Both the position numbers and the translations under genes were made by a program. 64,000 nucleotides of DNA, from NCBI RefSeq assembly GCF_040954645.1, contig NC_092806.1:114744458-114808457 (forward strand), written 5' to 3'. The DNA is from Diabrotica undecimpunctata. Taxonomy: Eukaryota; Arthropoda; Insecta; Coleoptera; Chrysomelidae. This document shows positions 1 through 11,401 of the stretch, one piece after another (position 1 is the first letter of the stretch; every line of letters begins with the position of its first letter). The notes beneath the pieces are model-generated. The model saw only the letters and a list, made by a program, of their open reading frames with translations, had not been told where the DNA came from and did not search any database.

Positions 1-232
1 AAGGATGTCATTTAAAATGTGCAATATTGTGTGACCTCACTACACTACAATATTCGATGGCCAACTAGCTCATCCGATCTAAATAAAGTTGACTTTATTA
101 TTATTTATTTTGATTTTGTGTTTTGTTCAGTAGGTATATACGTACAAATTTTGTGTACCTTCATTACCAGTTTTTTGTATCTTTTTAAACATCTGAAATA
201 TCGAACTCTCGAGTATAAGTTAATTAACCTGC
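1..232. other. AT-rich sequence, no feature
   Basis: No gene, repeat boundary or RNA could be supported here. The open frame that starts at 19 runs straight into the MITE and has no recognisable content. Confidence 0.5.
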
Positions 233-240
233 ACCTACGT

Positions 241-655
241 CATCGAGCAAAAAGACAAAAGAGGGAATGTAAAGGTAGTGGGGGCAAAAATATTGTTAGA
301 CAAGAAGTGCCATCTTGAGAGGCCAAATTAAACAAGGAAAGAGAGTCTTTCCTTGTTTAAGAAATCAAATTTAGTTGGGTTATGTTATTATGTGTCCCAA
401 CTGTCACATGAAATCTTATTTATATTGAAGTTTTTTAACAATTATTTCACATTTTAGACTGTTATCGTTAATATTTAATTAAAATTTTCTCGTCTAAGAC
501 ACATTCTGAAAACTATTTTATAGCTACTGTTAATAAGTGTCGGAAAATTTAAATTTGGCGCATTCGCATTTCCGGATATGTCCGCCATCAGAGGCCACTT
601 TTTTGGTCGCCTTTTCATTACGATTAGATTCCCTCTTTTGTCTTTTTGCTCGATG
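241..655. mobile_element. hAT-like MITE with 28-bp TIRs and 8-bp TSD
   Basis: A 415-bp non-coding element. Perfect 28-bp terminal inverted repeats lie at 241-268 and 628-655 and begin CATCGAGC. The octamer ACCTACGT flanks it on both sides (233-240 and 656-663), a perfect target-site duplication. Eight-base duplications are characteristic of hAT transposases, so a hAT relative probably mobilised it; that family assignment is inference. It has no coding capacity. A 15-bp hairpin sits in its interior. Confidence 0.85.
328..360. repeat. perfect 15-bp hairpin inside the MITE
   Basis: Arms 328-342 and 346-360 are exact reverse complements around a 3-base loop. The arm sequence (AACAAGGAAAGA core) closely resembles the terminal inverted repeat of the second hAT-like MITE at 22856-23268. 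Confidence 0.75.
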
Positions 656-663
656 ACCTACGT

Positions 664-900
664 GTAATAAAAGATAATTAAAAACTTGTTTTATAAAGGA
701 TATCTATGTTAACAAAATAACTGTACCTAAAATCAATAAATTTAAATTAACTTCAAAATTTTATTTATGATTAAAATATTATAATATCATAATTTTATCA
801 TCTCTTTATAATTACTATAATTAAATTAGCCAAATTATATAAAAAACTTAAAATTAAAAGTCTTTCCTATACTACATTCAAATGTTGCGGGAATAAGCGT
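664..900. other. AT-rich spacer, nothing recognised
   Basis: Very AT-rich sequence without open frames or clear repeats. Confidence 0.5.
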
Positions 901-902
901 TC

Positions 903-1290
903 TTGACTACTTCATGCGCGAAAGCGAACCGATTTTGGAACATTATGTATCATACCTTGTGTATTCATTGTACCATGATGATATACAAGAAGTGTTTTGA
1001 CTTTGTTAGGGCCTCAAATATTTCGCTATTCAATATAGGTGGGCTCGGTTCATGTTCCTTTACTGTTAGCTCGAATATGTTATTGTCACTAAAGAGTTTG
1101 TCTATATCTTTCGTCCATACTTCTTGACTTCTGCTTGATTATCGTCTTTATGTAATACAACTTAAGAATATTTACTCGATTCTTTGTAACTTCCTATCCC
1201 TGTAAATTCTTTTAATTTTTCTGGACATGTTAAGTAAATCATCTCTGAATTGCAGCTGCTTGATTTCAATACATCTTCTTTGTATCTTTA
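903..1290 (-). pseudogene. LINE remnant, region just before reverse transcriptase
   Basis: Read on the minus strand, this decodes to text like WTKDIDKLFSDN, then EPSPPILNSEIFEALTKSK. That is the pre-RT linker seen in insect LINEs, comparable to the start of the plus-strand LINE at 48110. Upstream on the minus strand there is also a charged IKQLQFRDDLLNMSRKIKR stretch. Neither the endonuclease nor the RT active site survives. A G-rich run (about 1290-1315) marks the upstream edge. Dead fragment; clade not assigned. Confidence 0.6.
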
Positions 1291-1299
1291 GGGGAAGGG

Positions 1300-1660
1300 G
1301 GGGGGGGGCGGGGAATGTCGACCGCAGGATAATATCGATCACTCTCAAATTTCATCTAATTGACGTCGCAGGGCAAAACGAATGCGCACATGAACTCATC
1401 AACAACAGGTGGTGCACTGGCCACTTAGTCGTTTTTCATACGCCATAGGCACTTAATGTCTAGTAAATTTTTGTTTTGCGGAAAATTTTTATAAGATTCT
1501 ACAATCGTATTTTAAGGTAAGGGCTCCTTTATTAGCTTAAGTTAGCATTTTAGTATTCACAATGCATGAAAACATATTTCTAGAATGCACATATCACAAA
1601 ATCATGTAATTTCAGATTAAGTATTTTCTAAAGAAGTTCATGTCAACAATGAGCACACTT
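1300..1660. other. unassigned spacer
   Basis: Mixed sequence between the LINE scrap and the Tigger-like relic. The only open frame (1227-1448) has no recognisable content and includes the G-run. Confidence 0.4.
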
Positions 1661-1666
1661 TCGGAT

Positions 1667-1691
1667 AAAATCGACCATAGTGGTCGATTTT
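1667..1691. repeat. 11-bp inverted repeat, 3-base loop
   Basis: AAAATCGACCA and its exact complement flank TAG. It lies about 115 bases upstream of the Tigger-like coding relic, so it may be part of that element's terminal region. No matching partner was found downstream. Confidence 0.55.
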
Positions 1692-1807
1692 ACCCCAACG
1701 TGATCGCTATTACTCTAATTGTAATAGGTCTCAGTTGATGTTATTTATTTTAGATGCCATGAACATATCACAGAAAAACAACACGGTCCTCATGGTGCGA
1801 AGAGGCG

Positions 1808-2905
1808 ATGGAAAGAGCCCTCATCGATACAGCTGACAAAATACTTTCGATAAGAGGAACATCCAAGTTATACAACATCCCTTATGGAACATTGCAAGAC
1901 CAATTAGGAGGTCGTTTCGAGGACGAAAGAATTACACTAGGGCGAAGAGCTGTCTTTACCAAGGAAGAGGAATCCGAATTTGTATCTAGAATTTTAGAAC
2001 TGTCGAAGGCGTTTTTTGGCCTTACGTCCCGTACCATATTAAACATCAATTTAATATGGCAAAGAAAATGTGTGGAAAAGACTGGTTTTATTCATTTATG
2101 CACCGTCATCCAGAGCTCAGCTTGCGTAAACCAGAAGCAACAAGTTTGAGTAGAATTACTGCTTTTAATCGTGGAGAACTAAAGATATTTTACAAAAACT
2201 TGGCAACTTTATGTGATCGTTACAAATTTTAATGTCATAAAACTTTAAATGTTGATGAGACGGGTATCAGTAATGTTTATATTCCCTGTAAAATTGTTGC
2301 TACCAAAGGCCAGAAACAAGTTGGTGCAATTATCAGTGGTGAACGAGGACAAACCACGACGCTAGTATGCGCTTTCAGTGCCTCAGGTCAATATATTCCA
2401 CCTGTTTATTTATAGAAGAAATCGAATGAAAGAAGGTTTCGACAAAAACAGTCCTATTGGGCAATATACAGATGTTCCAAATCAGGGTGGATAACGGAAT
2501 AACTTTTCTTGGAATGGTTGAAACATTTTCAGAGGCATGTTAACGCTTCTAAAGACCATTCAGTTCTTTTAGTGCAAGATAACCACACAACGCATTCAAG
2601 TCTGGCTTCCTACAAGTTTTGTCGCGATACCGGAATAAATCTCCTTTCACTGCCACCGCACACCTCCTACCGTCTCCAGCCTCTAGATATCACGTTTTTT
2701 TCTCCATTCAAGACAGCTTACTACCAAAAATGTGACAAGTATATAAAATAAAAAAAAATATGAGAAAATCAATACAACAGACTTGCGGAACTTGTTGAAA
2801 ATGCCTTTAATATGGCTGTGTTTGTTGAGAAGGCTGTAAATGGTTTTCGAACCACAGCAATCTTTCCCTTCAATCCCGATGTTTTTTCCCAGGAAATACG
2901 GAAGG
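1808..2905 (+). pseudogene. pogo/Tigger-type transposase relic
   Basis: Pieces of a DDE transposase of the pogo/Tigger group lie in order but in different frames. First comes a helix-turn-helix DNA-binding region with the motif YNIPYGTLQDQLGG (about 1870-1910). A helical region follows, then VDETGISN (about 2252) carrying the first catalytic Asp. LVQDNHTTHSS (about 2575) carries the second, and LQPLDITFFSPFK (about 2680) the third. The C-terminal GFRTTAIFPFNPDVF is at 2840-2885. Frameshifts near 2040 and 2150-2260, a TAG near 2413, and further stops destroy it. It would have acted in the nucleus, cutting and pasting its own element. No TIRs were recognised. Confidence 0.75.
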
Positions 2906-2909
2906 TTTT

Positions 2910-3520
2910 ATACCCAATGCTAGTCTTATATTTTCTTCGACAAAAAAAAACTGATGATTACCACGGAAATATGGACGCCGATATTTTTGAACATTGGTTT
3001 GATGAAAAATTATTAAAAAATCTGGAAAATCCGTCATTAATAGCCTTAGACAATGCTTCATATCACACCAGAGAGGAGAAAAAGTTTCCCACAAGCAGCT
3101 GGAAAAAAGAAGACTTAAGAAAATGGCTGTCGGAGAAAAATATAGAACACAAACATCTGGTTTTAAAAGCTGAATTATTAAATAAGTGCAAAGGACACAT
3201 TACTGAGAAAAAATTTGTCGTTGACCAAATGGCACTAAAATATGGTCATGAGGTCCTAAGACTATTACCATATCACTGCCAGTACAATCCAATTGAATTG
3301 GTTTAGGGCACCACTAAAAACTACTATGATAAACATCCATGTAAGACCACCGACGAAGCCAGCGTTTTACAACTCTGGCAAGATGCACTAAACCAAGTCA
3401 ATGAGGAACAATGGCGGAAATGTATTCAGCATACTGAAAAAAAATTTTAGAGTCATATGAAATAGCACAAGTTATTGATAAAGTAAGACCTTTAATTATT
3501 CGTAATGATGAAGATTAGAA
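2910..3520 (+). pseudogene. second transposase relic (IS630/mariner-type DDE)
   Basis: Directly after the Tigger-like C-terminus, the same open frame (2812-3306) continues into a different transposase. HGNMDADIFEHWFDEKLL leads to ALDNASYH, with the second catalytic Asp followed by Asn. Further on is LPYHCQYNPIEL, with the last catalytic Glu in the typical YNPIE setting of IS630/Tc1-mariner-type DDE enzymes. The frame stops at 3304-3306. Coding likeness continues to about 3450 (a short WQDALNQVNEEQWRKCI stretch) and then ends. The N-terminal part with the first Asp is missing. Dead and chimeric. Confidence 0.7.
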
Positions 3521-3599
3521 GACGTAGGTAGAAAAATTAACACAAAAGGGTACCAACCACCAAAAAAAAAAAAAACAAAACAAAAATAAAACAAAAACC

Positions 3600-3990
3600 G
3601 CATGCAGGAGAGAGCCAAAGGCACGCCGCAGGACGCTCTTGAATGCAAGCACTAAAAAAATTAGATTAGCAAGTAAGGTAGATTAAGGACATGACTGGAC
3701 GAATGACTGGGTATTAGACGACGGATGAAAGGATTCGATGCTTGCTCGCTCAGCAAATGGGCTAACCACTTGAATGTAAATACACGGAAATCTCCCATTG
3801 CCTGACGGGGGATACCGCGAAATAGTCGAGACCTGGCTCCAAAGACCAGGAGGCGGAGGAAAGCAGGGGCTGGTTGTACTGCAGGAGGACAACCTACCTC
3901 GGTGGGTTTGGGAAGGTGTGTGTGGGAAGTAGGAATAAGTCTTTGTTTTATATAGATATATATTTTTATAGATATATTTATAAAATACAT
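3600..3990 (-). other. GC-rich unassigned patch, possible SINE or element end
   Basis: This stretch is much richer in G and C than its neighbours and is bordered by an A-rich run (3559-3600) and AT-rich DNA. A 109-codon minus-strand frame (3661-3990) is open but matches nothing I recognise. On the minus strand there is a weak tRNA-like A-box (AGTGGTTAGCCC) and B-box (GCATCGAATCC), but their spacing is shorter than in real tRNAs. It could be a tRNA-derived SINE or a piece of a LINE. Confidence 0.3.
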
Positions 3991-6780
3991 AAAAATAAAA
4001 ATTTAATACAAAATTTTTGAACACCCAGTATTAACATTGGCAAATTTTTTTATGCTTAAATAAAAATAGAGTTTAGTACACGCTGAAAAAGAATTTTTGT
4101 TTTTTCAGCATAAATATTAACCACAATATTAATTTTTGAATTTGTGAAGTTTTGAAGTTCCGGTACAACCGGAAGTGCTAGAAGAATGCAAATATTTAAA
4201 AAATGAAGAATGCTTTGCATAACCCATTATTCCAAGTTTACAGAAACCAGTGACAACCAGAACTTTGAAAACTTTTAACCAACATGTTGCGTGAATGACC
4301 CATTTACATTATGAAATTCAATTATTATAAAATATAATACAAAGTTATTTTATTAAAAAAATCCCTAATGTCGTATTATCAAATTAAAAAAACCGTACAT
4401 TTTTAATTTGAGAACCGCTGACTACCTGAGGCAAATCTGAACAGATCCTTTTATCACTTATTCGACAGGCTAAAACGATCCTACTATATTGCAACTCCTT
4501 TCATTGCTCATTTGTGTTTTTCACTCCACTATAAATTAATATTTATAATAATAGAGTATATTTTTATTCCAGTAGAGTGGTAGAGTATCCATTGTATTTG
4601 ACTTTTTTTTACTCTGTGTGTTTCTTGATCTTTGTGATTAAACCATTTTATGTTTATGTAGCGACGTGCAGGACATATATCTTTTTCCTTCTTGTAGTCC
4701 GTTTTTTACCTTGTGTTGCCATTAAAAAATCCATCCTGTTTAGATTCAGGTCTCTGGTCCAGTGAAAGTATTTTCTTTTTACTCTGAGTAGGATAATTTC
4801 AAGATCTAATAATATTCCACTATTATCTAGCTTTAGAACCAGCAAAATGACACTGGAATTACCAATTCTATTTAATGATCACGCAACTGGAGTTATGATA
4901 CAGATATGACAGATAGAATTTTTTAAATAGTTTTATTTGAATAGTTTGATATCAGCGTTTGACTTAAAGACCGAAAAAGATAAAACAATGTATTTATTTA
5001 AACAAATTTGTGATATTTTACTAATTAGAGATTAGAAAATTAAGACGCCACTAAAATCAATTTGAAATTAGTAAAGATTTCATCACTTGTACTTATAACG
5101 CAACAAAATACTAAAACTTAAAATATAGTAGATAATAATAGTTAACAATTTATAACAGTAATTTTTTATATCAATTTAAATAAATTATAGCAAGTGCTAG
5201 ATATTTGTAAATACTAATTGAAAATTTGAAAAAATGATTATAAGAATCTGAAAATATTCTTAATAATATGATAAAAATAGTTAAAATGTTATTATAGTTC
5301 AGTCGTAAGAGATTTAAGCTCTAAAAATCATACGATTAAAAGAAGTTTTGTCAATGTCAATTTTGGGACCCCAAAAATATGCAAAAAGTTTACCACGATT
5401 TACCACGAATGTGTACCCCGTAGTTAAAAATTTTTCAGATAAGAAATGTAGCTGAGATCATTTTCAACAAAAATGTTTATGAGCACTTTTTTTGTAGAAT
5501 ATATCGTTTTCTCAGAAAGAACGGTTGAAGCGACCGACGATGTTGAAAGATAGCTAAACGCGTGAAATTAATTTTAAATAAACTTAAACTAAAATCAACT
5601 CGACGGTAAAAATTCGATATCTTTTGACCAGAGTGTCCTATCGACAAATATCAAAGTGCGTTTTAAAGGTGAAGAGTGCAGTTTTTATATGCATGGAAAG
5701 ATTCGAACTTGGATTTGAGGTTCGAATCTGTTTGTAAAGGCCCCTTTGTCCGCTTCTTGTCGGTCGACGATGATAAGTTTAATAAAGTTGAAGTTGTGAA
5801 GTAAAAGTGTTGATTTATTGACAGCTACTGGTAATTACACAATATGATGTTCATTAGATAACTACTTATGATTGACTGTACTCAAATGAACTCAAATCCC
5901 CAATTTATAATCTCACAAATATTTCATACCTAAGCATCGAGGTTAATGCTTCTTATCATACCATACCAACAAACTTTGCTTACACTACAATTTAATCTAC
6001 GCCTTAATTGCGACACTTAGGAAGTTCAATTAGAAAATATATTATTCGTCAATTTATTTAGTTGTAGGTAAATGAACTAATTATTAAAATATTATACGAT
6101 ATGGTTTTACAATGTCACTTATACACGATGAAACTATAATAGATTAAGAAGTTAAGAATAATGTGAGATTACAAATTAAGGGGATAATTTGTGATTGAAC
6201 AATGCAATATTTGTATTTTGCCTCAAATAAAGTAATTTTCTATAAATCTGTTACAACAAATAAAAGTTGCGTGATTTTTGCCATTTTTTACGATTCTCAT
6301 ATTCTCATTAAAATATATTACTTCCATTGACCGGTCGCTGCGAAATGTCCATTGTTAGAGCTTAGTATTTAAAACCTGTAACATGAAATTTCGATATTTA
6401 GTTTTGGCAACAAATATGAGGCATTTGAAAAAACACTAAATTTAAACTTTTACATTTCACTTTTCACTTAATTTATTTATTTAACACGTTTATAAAAGCT
6501 GACTTCACTTGTAGCAAAATACAGCAATTGCATACGAAAGCTGCTATAGTATTTTTCATATAAAAATGCGTGCACGTCATTCAAGATTTACGACGTCAGA
6601 ACCCCACAGCGTTGCCAAAACATCAGAATAGTTAGTAAGTGAGGAATTTGTAAAATGTCAACTATTTATTAAACTATTATATAACAGTAAATACACTTAG
6701 TTTTAACACCACTGAAACACACTAAAATACATAAGAAAACATTTTAATACAAATTTATATATTCTAAATTTTAAACTTAC
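3990..6780. other. AT-rich non-coding stretch
   Basis: About 2.8 kb with no supportable gene. A 10-bp hairpin lies at 5699-5708 and 5720-5729. The segment 5340-5760 is less AT-rich and looks like a piece of an old repeat, but I could not place it in a family. Short open frames around 4577-4845 have no recognisable content. Confidence 0.45.
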
Positions 6781-7192
6781 CTCTTTTAGAGCATTAATAT
6801 TTATATTAATATCATTTAAGTCATGATGAGATAAAGTAATATTATTAGTTTTATTCCCGAATTTCTTTTCGAAATGTTTAGCAAAAGCGTTAGGAATAAG
6901 TTTATGTAAAGTGATCTCTATACTATTTTAAATTAAACGAGTAATTTTATTATTAGTTTTGTGACCTTGAATTTGTCGTATTTTTTTCAAAACTTGGTTA
7001 GGATTGGGAGTTTTCTTTGGTAGATGATACGTAATCTTGCCAGGATGATTTTTTACTTTTTTTAACTACGTGTTTGGCTATGGCTTTAAATTTTTTGTAA
7101 TTTATTAGATTTTCAAGGCTTCTATTTTTTTGGTACGAAGAGTTCTACCAAGGAACTGCTTTATGATTTGGAGAGAATAATGCTTTGCCAAT

Positions 7193-7516
7193 GGCGAAGA
7201 CGATACAACTCTGAACTATACAAAATATACCAGGATCCGGATATTATAACATTCATCAAAATAGGACGGCTGCGTTGGATAGGACATGTAGAAAGAATGG
7301 AAGAAGGCGAAATACCAAACAAAATATTCAAACAGATGCCAATAGGAAAAAGAACAAGAGGAAGACCGAAACTGAGACTCTTAGAACAAATAGAAAATGA
7401 TATAACAACCTTAAAAATAAAAAACTGGAGAAAAAAGCACGAAACAGATCGGAATGGAGAAGAATCCTAGAACAGGCCAAGACCCAAAAAGGGTTGTCGA
7501 GCCAGTGATGATGATG
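7193..7516 (+). mobile_element. 5'-truncated LINE 3' end with 13-bp TSD
   Basis: A plus-strand frame (7168-7470) encodes the C-terminal tail of an insect LINE ORF2: RRRYNSELYKIYQDPDI, GRLRWIGHVERMEE, RTRGRPKLRLLEQIEND. It ends in a GATGATGATG tail. ATGCTTTGCCAAT occurs at 7180-7192 and again at 7517-7529, a target duplication. The LINE at about 50018-51316 has the same kind of C-terminus and tail and is probably the same family. It landed inside the minus-strand I-type LINE. Confidence 0.85.
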
Positions 7517-7623
7517 ATGCTTTGCCAATATGAGTCTTAGCAGCTGAAAGAATATTGTTATTGACGTTAACAAATAGTCTACATCATTGATTATTAGATG
7601 ATCATGAGTGAGCAAGAGAGTGT

Positions 7624-7943
7624 GTGTGTGTGTGTGTTTTGTTTTATGGCACTGGAACTAAGCCAATTAGCCAGTTTTTTTTTTTTTTAGTTGAAAATAT
7701 ATTTTTTATTGTATAAATATACAAGAAAATCACTAAAAAATATAAACAAGGACTTCACGCACGTTCAGAGCTCGATTCTTCAACGACACCTTCCCCCACA
7801 ACTACTTTTCTTGCCTCTTCTGCCTCTTCCGCCACTTCTTCTTCCACCTCTTCTTCCACTTCTTCTCCGTCCACGTCCTTTTCGCTTACTTCTGATCTTC
7901 TTCTTAATTTTTGTACAAGCTTCTCTATAAAATCTTTATGCAA
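7624..7943 (-). pseudogene. retrocopy of an unidentified mRNA 3' end
   Basis: GAGCAAGAGAGTGT flanks this 320-bp segment (7610-7623 and 7944-7957), so it entered by retrotransposition. On the minus strand it carries an open tail (to 7755): KLVQKLRRRSEVSEKD, then a long Glu/Val-rich acidic run ending ESSSERA. A 3' UTR with AATAAA follows, then a run of about 14-15 A (complement of 7676-7690). Beyond that lie some 40 more bases and a CA repeat at the very end. The source gene is not recognised; the copy is 5'-truncated. Confidence 0.6.
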
Positions 7944-8806
7944 GAGCAAGAGAGTGTCAACAGCTTTTGAATACTCTGGCCAGATAGCTTTATTTAGGCG
8001 TCAATAACTTTTGGAAGAGGCAGTCCTACTACAACTGTTGGAAATTATTATAGGATAATGAGTGCTATCAAAGAGATCGTCAGCTGTTTGCCACGTTAAA
8101 AAAGGTGCAGATTTAGGGTCACTAATAATAAATTAGCAGAGAAAGATCCAGAGGAAAAATGTGTATAATATGAATAATGTGTATTAGATCCTGTGTTAAG
8201 AAGACATGAGTTTGTGCAGTTAATAATATTTTCAACTACTTTTCCCCGTGCAAATGTTGATTGAGAACCCCACATACTGTTATGTGCATTGAAGTCTCCA
8301 GTGAGACTATAAGGTCTAGGAGCTCTTTTTCTTTTAGATAATGCTTTGGGAGAATATATATGGAGTAGATGGTAAGTTTATTAGGGCAATATGTAGTTAT
8401 GGCAATTGCCTAAAGATTCGTTATTAATGGTAGCATTGTTGAGAAGATTTCGCTAGACGCAAATATTGATGCACCTCCACTAGCTCTGAAGCAGTTCGTC
8501 CTAATGAAGTGGTATTCTTTAAAGGATTTAAGGTGAGGAATATTAGTTGTATTAAAATTAGACTCTTGGTAACAAAGAAAATCTGGATGGTAAATTGATA
8601 TAAGATATTGAATGTGTTCAAGGCGCGGATAGTATCCGTCGCAGTTTTATTGTAAAATAGTGAATTTAAAACTTATTTCGTTAGTAGAAAGAATATAGGT
8701 ACCTTGTACTAATTACGTAATTTTTAGAAAAGATCGATATCATTGCAGTTAGAGTCACATGAATTATTGGACGTAAGGCTGGTAAGTTCGCCAGCGTCTA
8801 TAGAAT

Positions 8807-9956
8807 TTAATTGCGTTTTAGCTTTTTTGTTATTCTTGTAATGCGATTTTTAAGTGATCTATCGGATACAGTTTGGTATATTTGTCTAAGATCTTCGAGG
8901 AGAGAATGAATGTTCGTGGTGAAATTATGAGCTTCTTTAAGAGGATCACTACTCCCAAAGGAATTTTCTAAGAAGGCAATTATTTGTAATGCTGATAACG
9001 AAAATTTTTCTGGATTATCACACATTAATTTTTCAATACTAGAATGGGCAGATGGATTAATTTTACCAATTTCTTTGTCATCACTTTTTGTAGTCTTTTT
9101 GGGAGCTGATTTATGAGTTGTGAAGGTTGTTGTGTTTGGTGTGTTATTAAAGTTTAAGTTTAGGGAGCTAGCGGTAACCAGCAAAGACGGTGATTCAAAA
9201 CTTGTGTCAGTGGAATGAGTTCCTTTTATGCCAGAGTTAGAACAGACAAATACTGGTGTTAGAGACTGTTCATTTGGGATTGTTATGTCAGTAGGTGGGT
9301 TGTTTGAATATATTTCTTCTTTTGAGGAGGATGAAAGAGGAGATATACTAGAAGGAAGATCAATTGGGATTTGGCTAGAAGTTAGATTTGGAGAGGGATT
9401 GCTAGATATTTCTTGAGGGTTATGGCAGGAGTCTGCAGTGTGTTCAGATTGCTTACATAAAAAGCATTCAAGTTTGTCCGAAGTAATAAAGATCCTGTAA
9501 TTAGTATTTTCATATGAGATTACAATTGAAGTATTTAACTTAAAGTATTCTTTATCTGGTATCACAAAGACTGAGCGTCGAAAACTAAAGATGTGAGAAT
9601 ATTCGTCTTCTGGTGAACTACAACAGATAAGCGAGATATGGGAAGCAAGTTGTAATGCAAGTTCATTTTTAAGTGCTTGCTCTATGAGTGCATTCGGGAT
9701 CGAAGGACACACGTTAGAAAGTAGTAGCCTCTTTGTAGGTGTGATAAGTCTGCGAATAGATATTATTTGATTTCTAACAGAAATAGTCTGATTATTTTTT
9801 TTTAGAAATACGTGAAGCAAAGGTTATTTCTTTAGGGGTAACACTTTCGCCGATTGCCTTTATGTAATCAAATAGCACTGTTGTTATAGATTTTTTCTGT
9901 GTGATTTTGGTTACTGCAGCGAAGGTAGGTTGAGCTGTTTGTGAAGATGATACCAT
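8807..9956 (-). pseudogene. ORF1 (gag-like) of the I-type LINE
   Basis: The start codon is probably at 9956-9954. The first ~50 codons end at a stop in an A9 run near 9800, and the main 337-codon frame (9820-8807) continues after a one-base frame change there. The protein has an N-terminal globular part with RRLITP and SNVCPSIP motifs. A single CCHC zinc knuckle follows (CFLCKQSEHTADSC, about residue 120 of the long frame), then a Ser/Thr/Pro-rich middle and a basic C-terminus. ORF1 proteins of this type bind the LINE RNA. Without the frame change it would be almost intact. Confidence 0.7.
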
Positions 9957-9959
9957 AAT

Positions 9960-10790
9960 TTGATTTTAACATTTTAAATGCCAAAATATTAAGTATGACC
10001 AGAAACGACTGGCCTAATTTTATTTGTCGAAAGTATTTAAGTGATATCGACTTACCAATATTTACTTGTTAAACAATCACATTAAACTAACAAGTTTTTA
10101 ATAAAAATACTTTTAGTAGAAGCCTGATGTTCACTCGTTGGCTTCTGAAATATGATTGATACACAACAATTTGAATTTAACAAAAACGGTTTTTACTAAT
10201 GAGGAATACGCTAATATGGATTTAGTTTATGGTAAAATATGGTGTAAAGAGAAGCACAACATAGATACGCTGAAAATTTTCCCAATCGTGAGCATTCCAC
10301 TAACTCAACATTTACAGCTGTTCATAACGATTAAGAGAAAGAGGTTCAGTGGTCCCAAAAAATAATGAAACAGGGCGACATAATGATTAGCACATGAAGA
10401 TATTATTTTAATAAAAGTTGAGGAAAATCCACAAAATAAGAATTCGAAGACTATCTGTCATGTATCACACAATTTCAAAATCTTCCGTAGGAAATATCTT
10501 ACACAACAAAAATTTATATTCTTTTCATTTTACAAAGGTACAAGTATTGCTACAAGGAGATTTTCCTGCTCGAAGAAAAGTTCGCTAGATAGCTGTAAAA
10601 TCAGAAAAATCAAAATGAAGATTTTTTTCAGATGCATTTTGTTTTGCTACAAAGCTACTTTAAAAGCATAGATTTTTTAATAATGCCATTATTATTTGTA
10701 CGTTAGTGACAACCCCATGTTGATTAAGAATTTAAGTAAAAGCATAAGTTTAGCATAAACGTCTGAATAGGAATAATTGACGATTGTCTA
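9960..10790. other. AT-rich spacer
   Basis: No gene supported. The 69-codon frame at 10156-10365 shows nothing recognisable. Its left edge probably contains the 5' untranslated leader of the minus-strand I-type LINE. Confidence 0.45.
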
Positions 10791-11401
10791 CTTCTTCTTA
10801 GAGTGCTGCCGTCTCCCTACGGAGGTTGGCAATCATAATGGCTATTTTTATTTTTGAACTTGCTGCTCTAAACAAATCAATCGATCTGCATTGATACCAA
10901 TCACGTAGATTCTTAAACCGTGAGTTCTGCTTTAGGCCAACAGATCTTCTTCCTTGAATCTTTCCCTGTATTATGAGTCTCAAAATTTCATATTTTGGTC
11001 CCCTCATCACGTGACCTAGATATTCCAGTTTTCTGGTTTCTATAGTGGTGATTAGGTTTTTTTCTCTACCAACCCTCTTCAGTACTTCTTTATTTGTAAT
11101 TCTATTAGTCCATGATGTTTTTAATACTCTGCGGTATAACCAGAGTTCGAAAGCCTTGATTCTTTTAAAATTGCATTTTTTTAATGTCCAAGTCTCAACT
11201 CCATATAATGATATTGAAAATATATAACAGCGAATGGTACGTAGTCTGATCTCTAAATTTAGATTTTTGCACGTTAGGAGTGGCTTCATTCGTATAAATG
11301 CTAATCTGGAAATCTCTATTCGCCTGTTTATTTCTGAAGCATGATCATTGATTTCATTGACCAAAGTTCTTAAGTACTGATATTTTTCTACTTGTTCTAT
11401 A

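Larger units (their letters stand above)
6780..8650 (-). pseudogene. broken ORF2 of the I-type LINE (endonuclease and linker)
   Basis: The endonuclease start is readable at 8650-8400 (NCDGYYPRLEHIQYL, then PDFLCYQES, typical of apurinic-like LINE endonucleases). Scattered stops and frame changes follow. The pre-RT linker is readable at about 7160-6980: LENLINYKKFKAIAKHV, then SSWQDYVSSTKE. Next comes PNAFAKHFEKKFGNKT at about 6890-6840. The protein would nick target DNA and copy the RNA in the nucleus, but this copy cannot. Confidence 0.65.
6780..9960 (-). mobile_element. I-type LINE, 3'-truncated and interrupted
   Basis: On the minus strand the order is ORF1 (9956 to 8807), endonuclease (about 8650 to 7530), then the linker before the reverse transcriptase (about 7160 to 6780), where recognisable sequence stops. 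The RT itself is absent. ORF1 is clearly related to that of the I-type LINE at 33170-38275: both contain RRLITP and SNVCPSIP. Two younger retro-insertions with target duplications break it (7193-7516 and 7624-7943). Confidence 0.75.

Noticed and set aside
3725..3790. tRNA gene or functional SINE promoter
   Set aside because: A- and B-box likeness is weak and about 12 bases too close together.
7691..7930. Plus-strand Leu/Pro-rich ORF
   Set aside because: Antisense of the Glu-rich retrocopy.
7755..7949. Acidic 64-codon ORF as a genuine gene
   Set aside because: Bounded by target duplications and 5'-truncated; a retrocopy tail.
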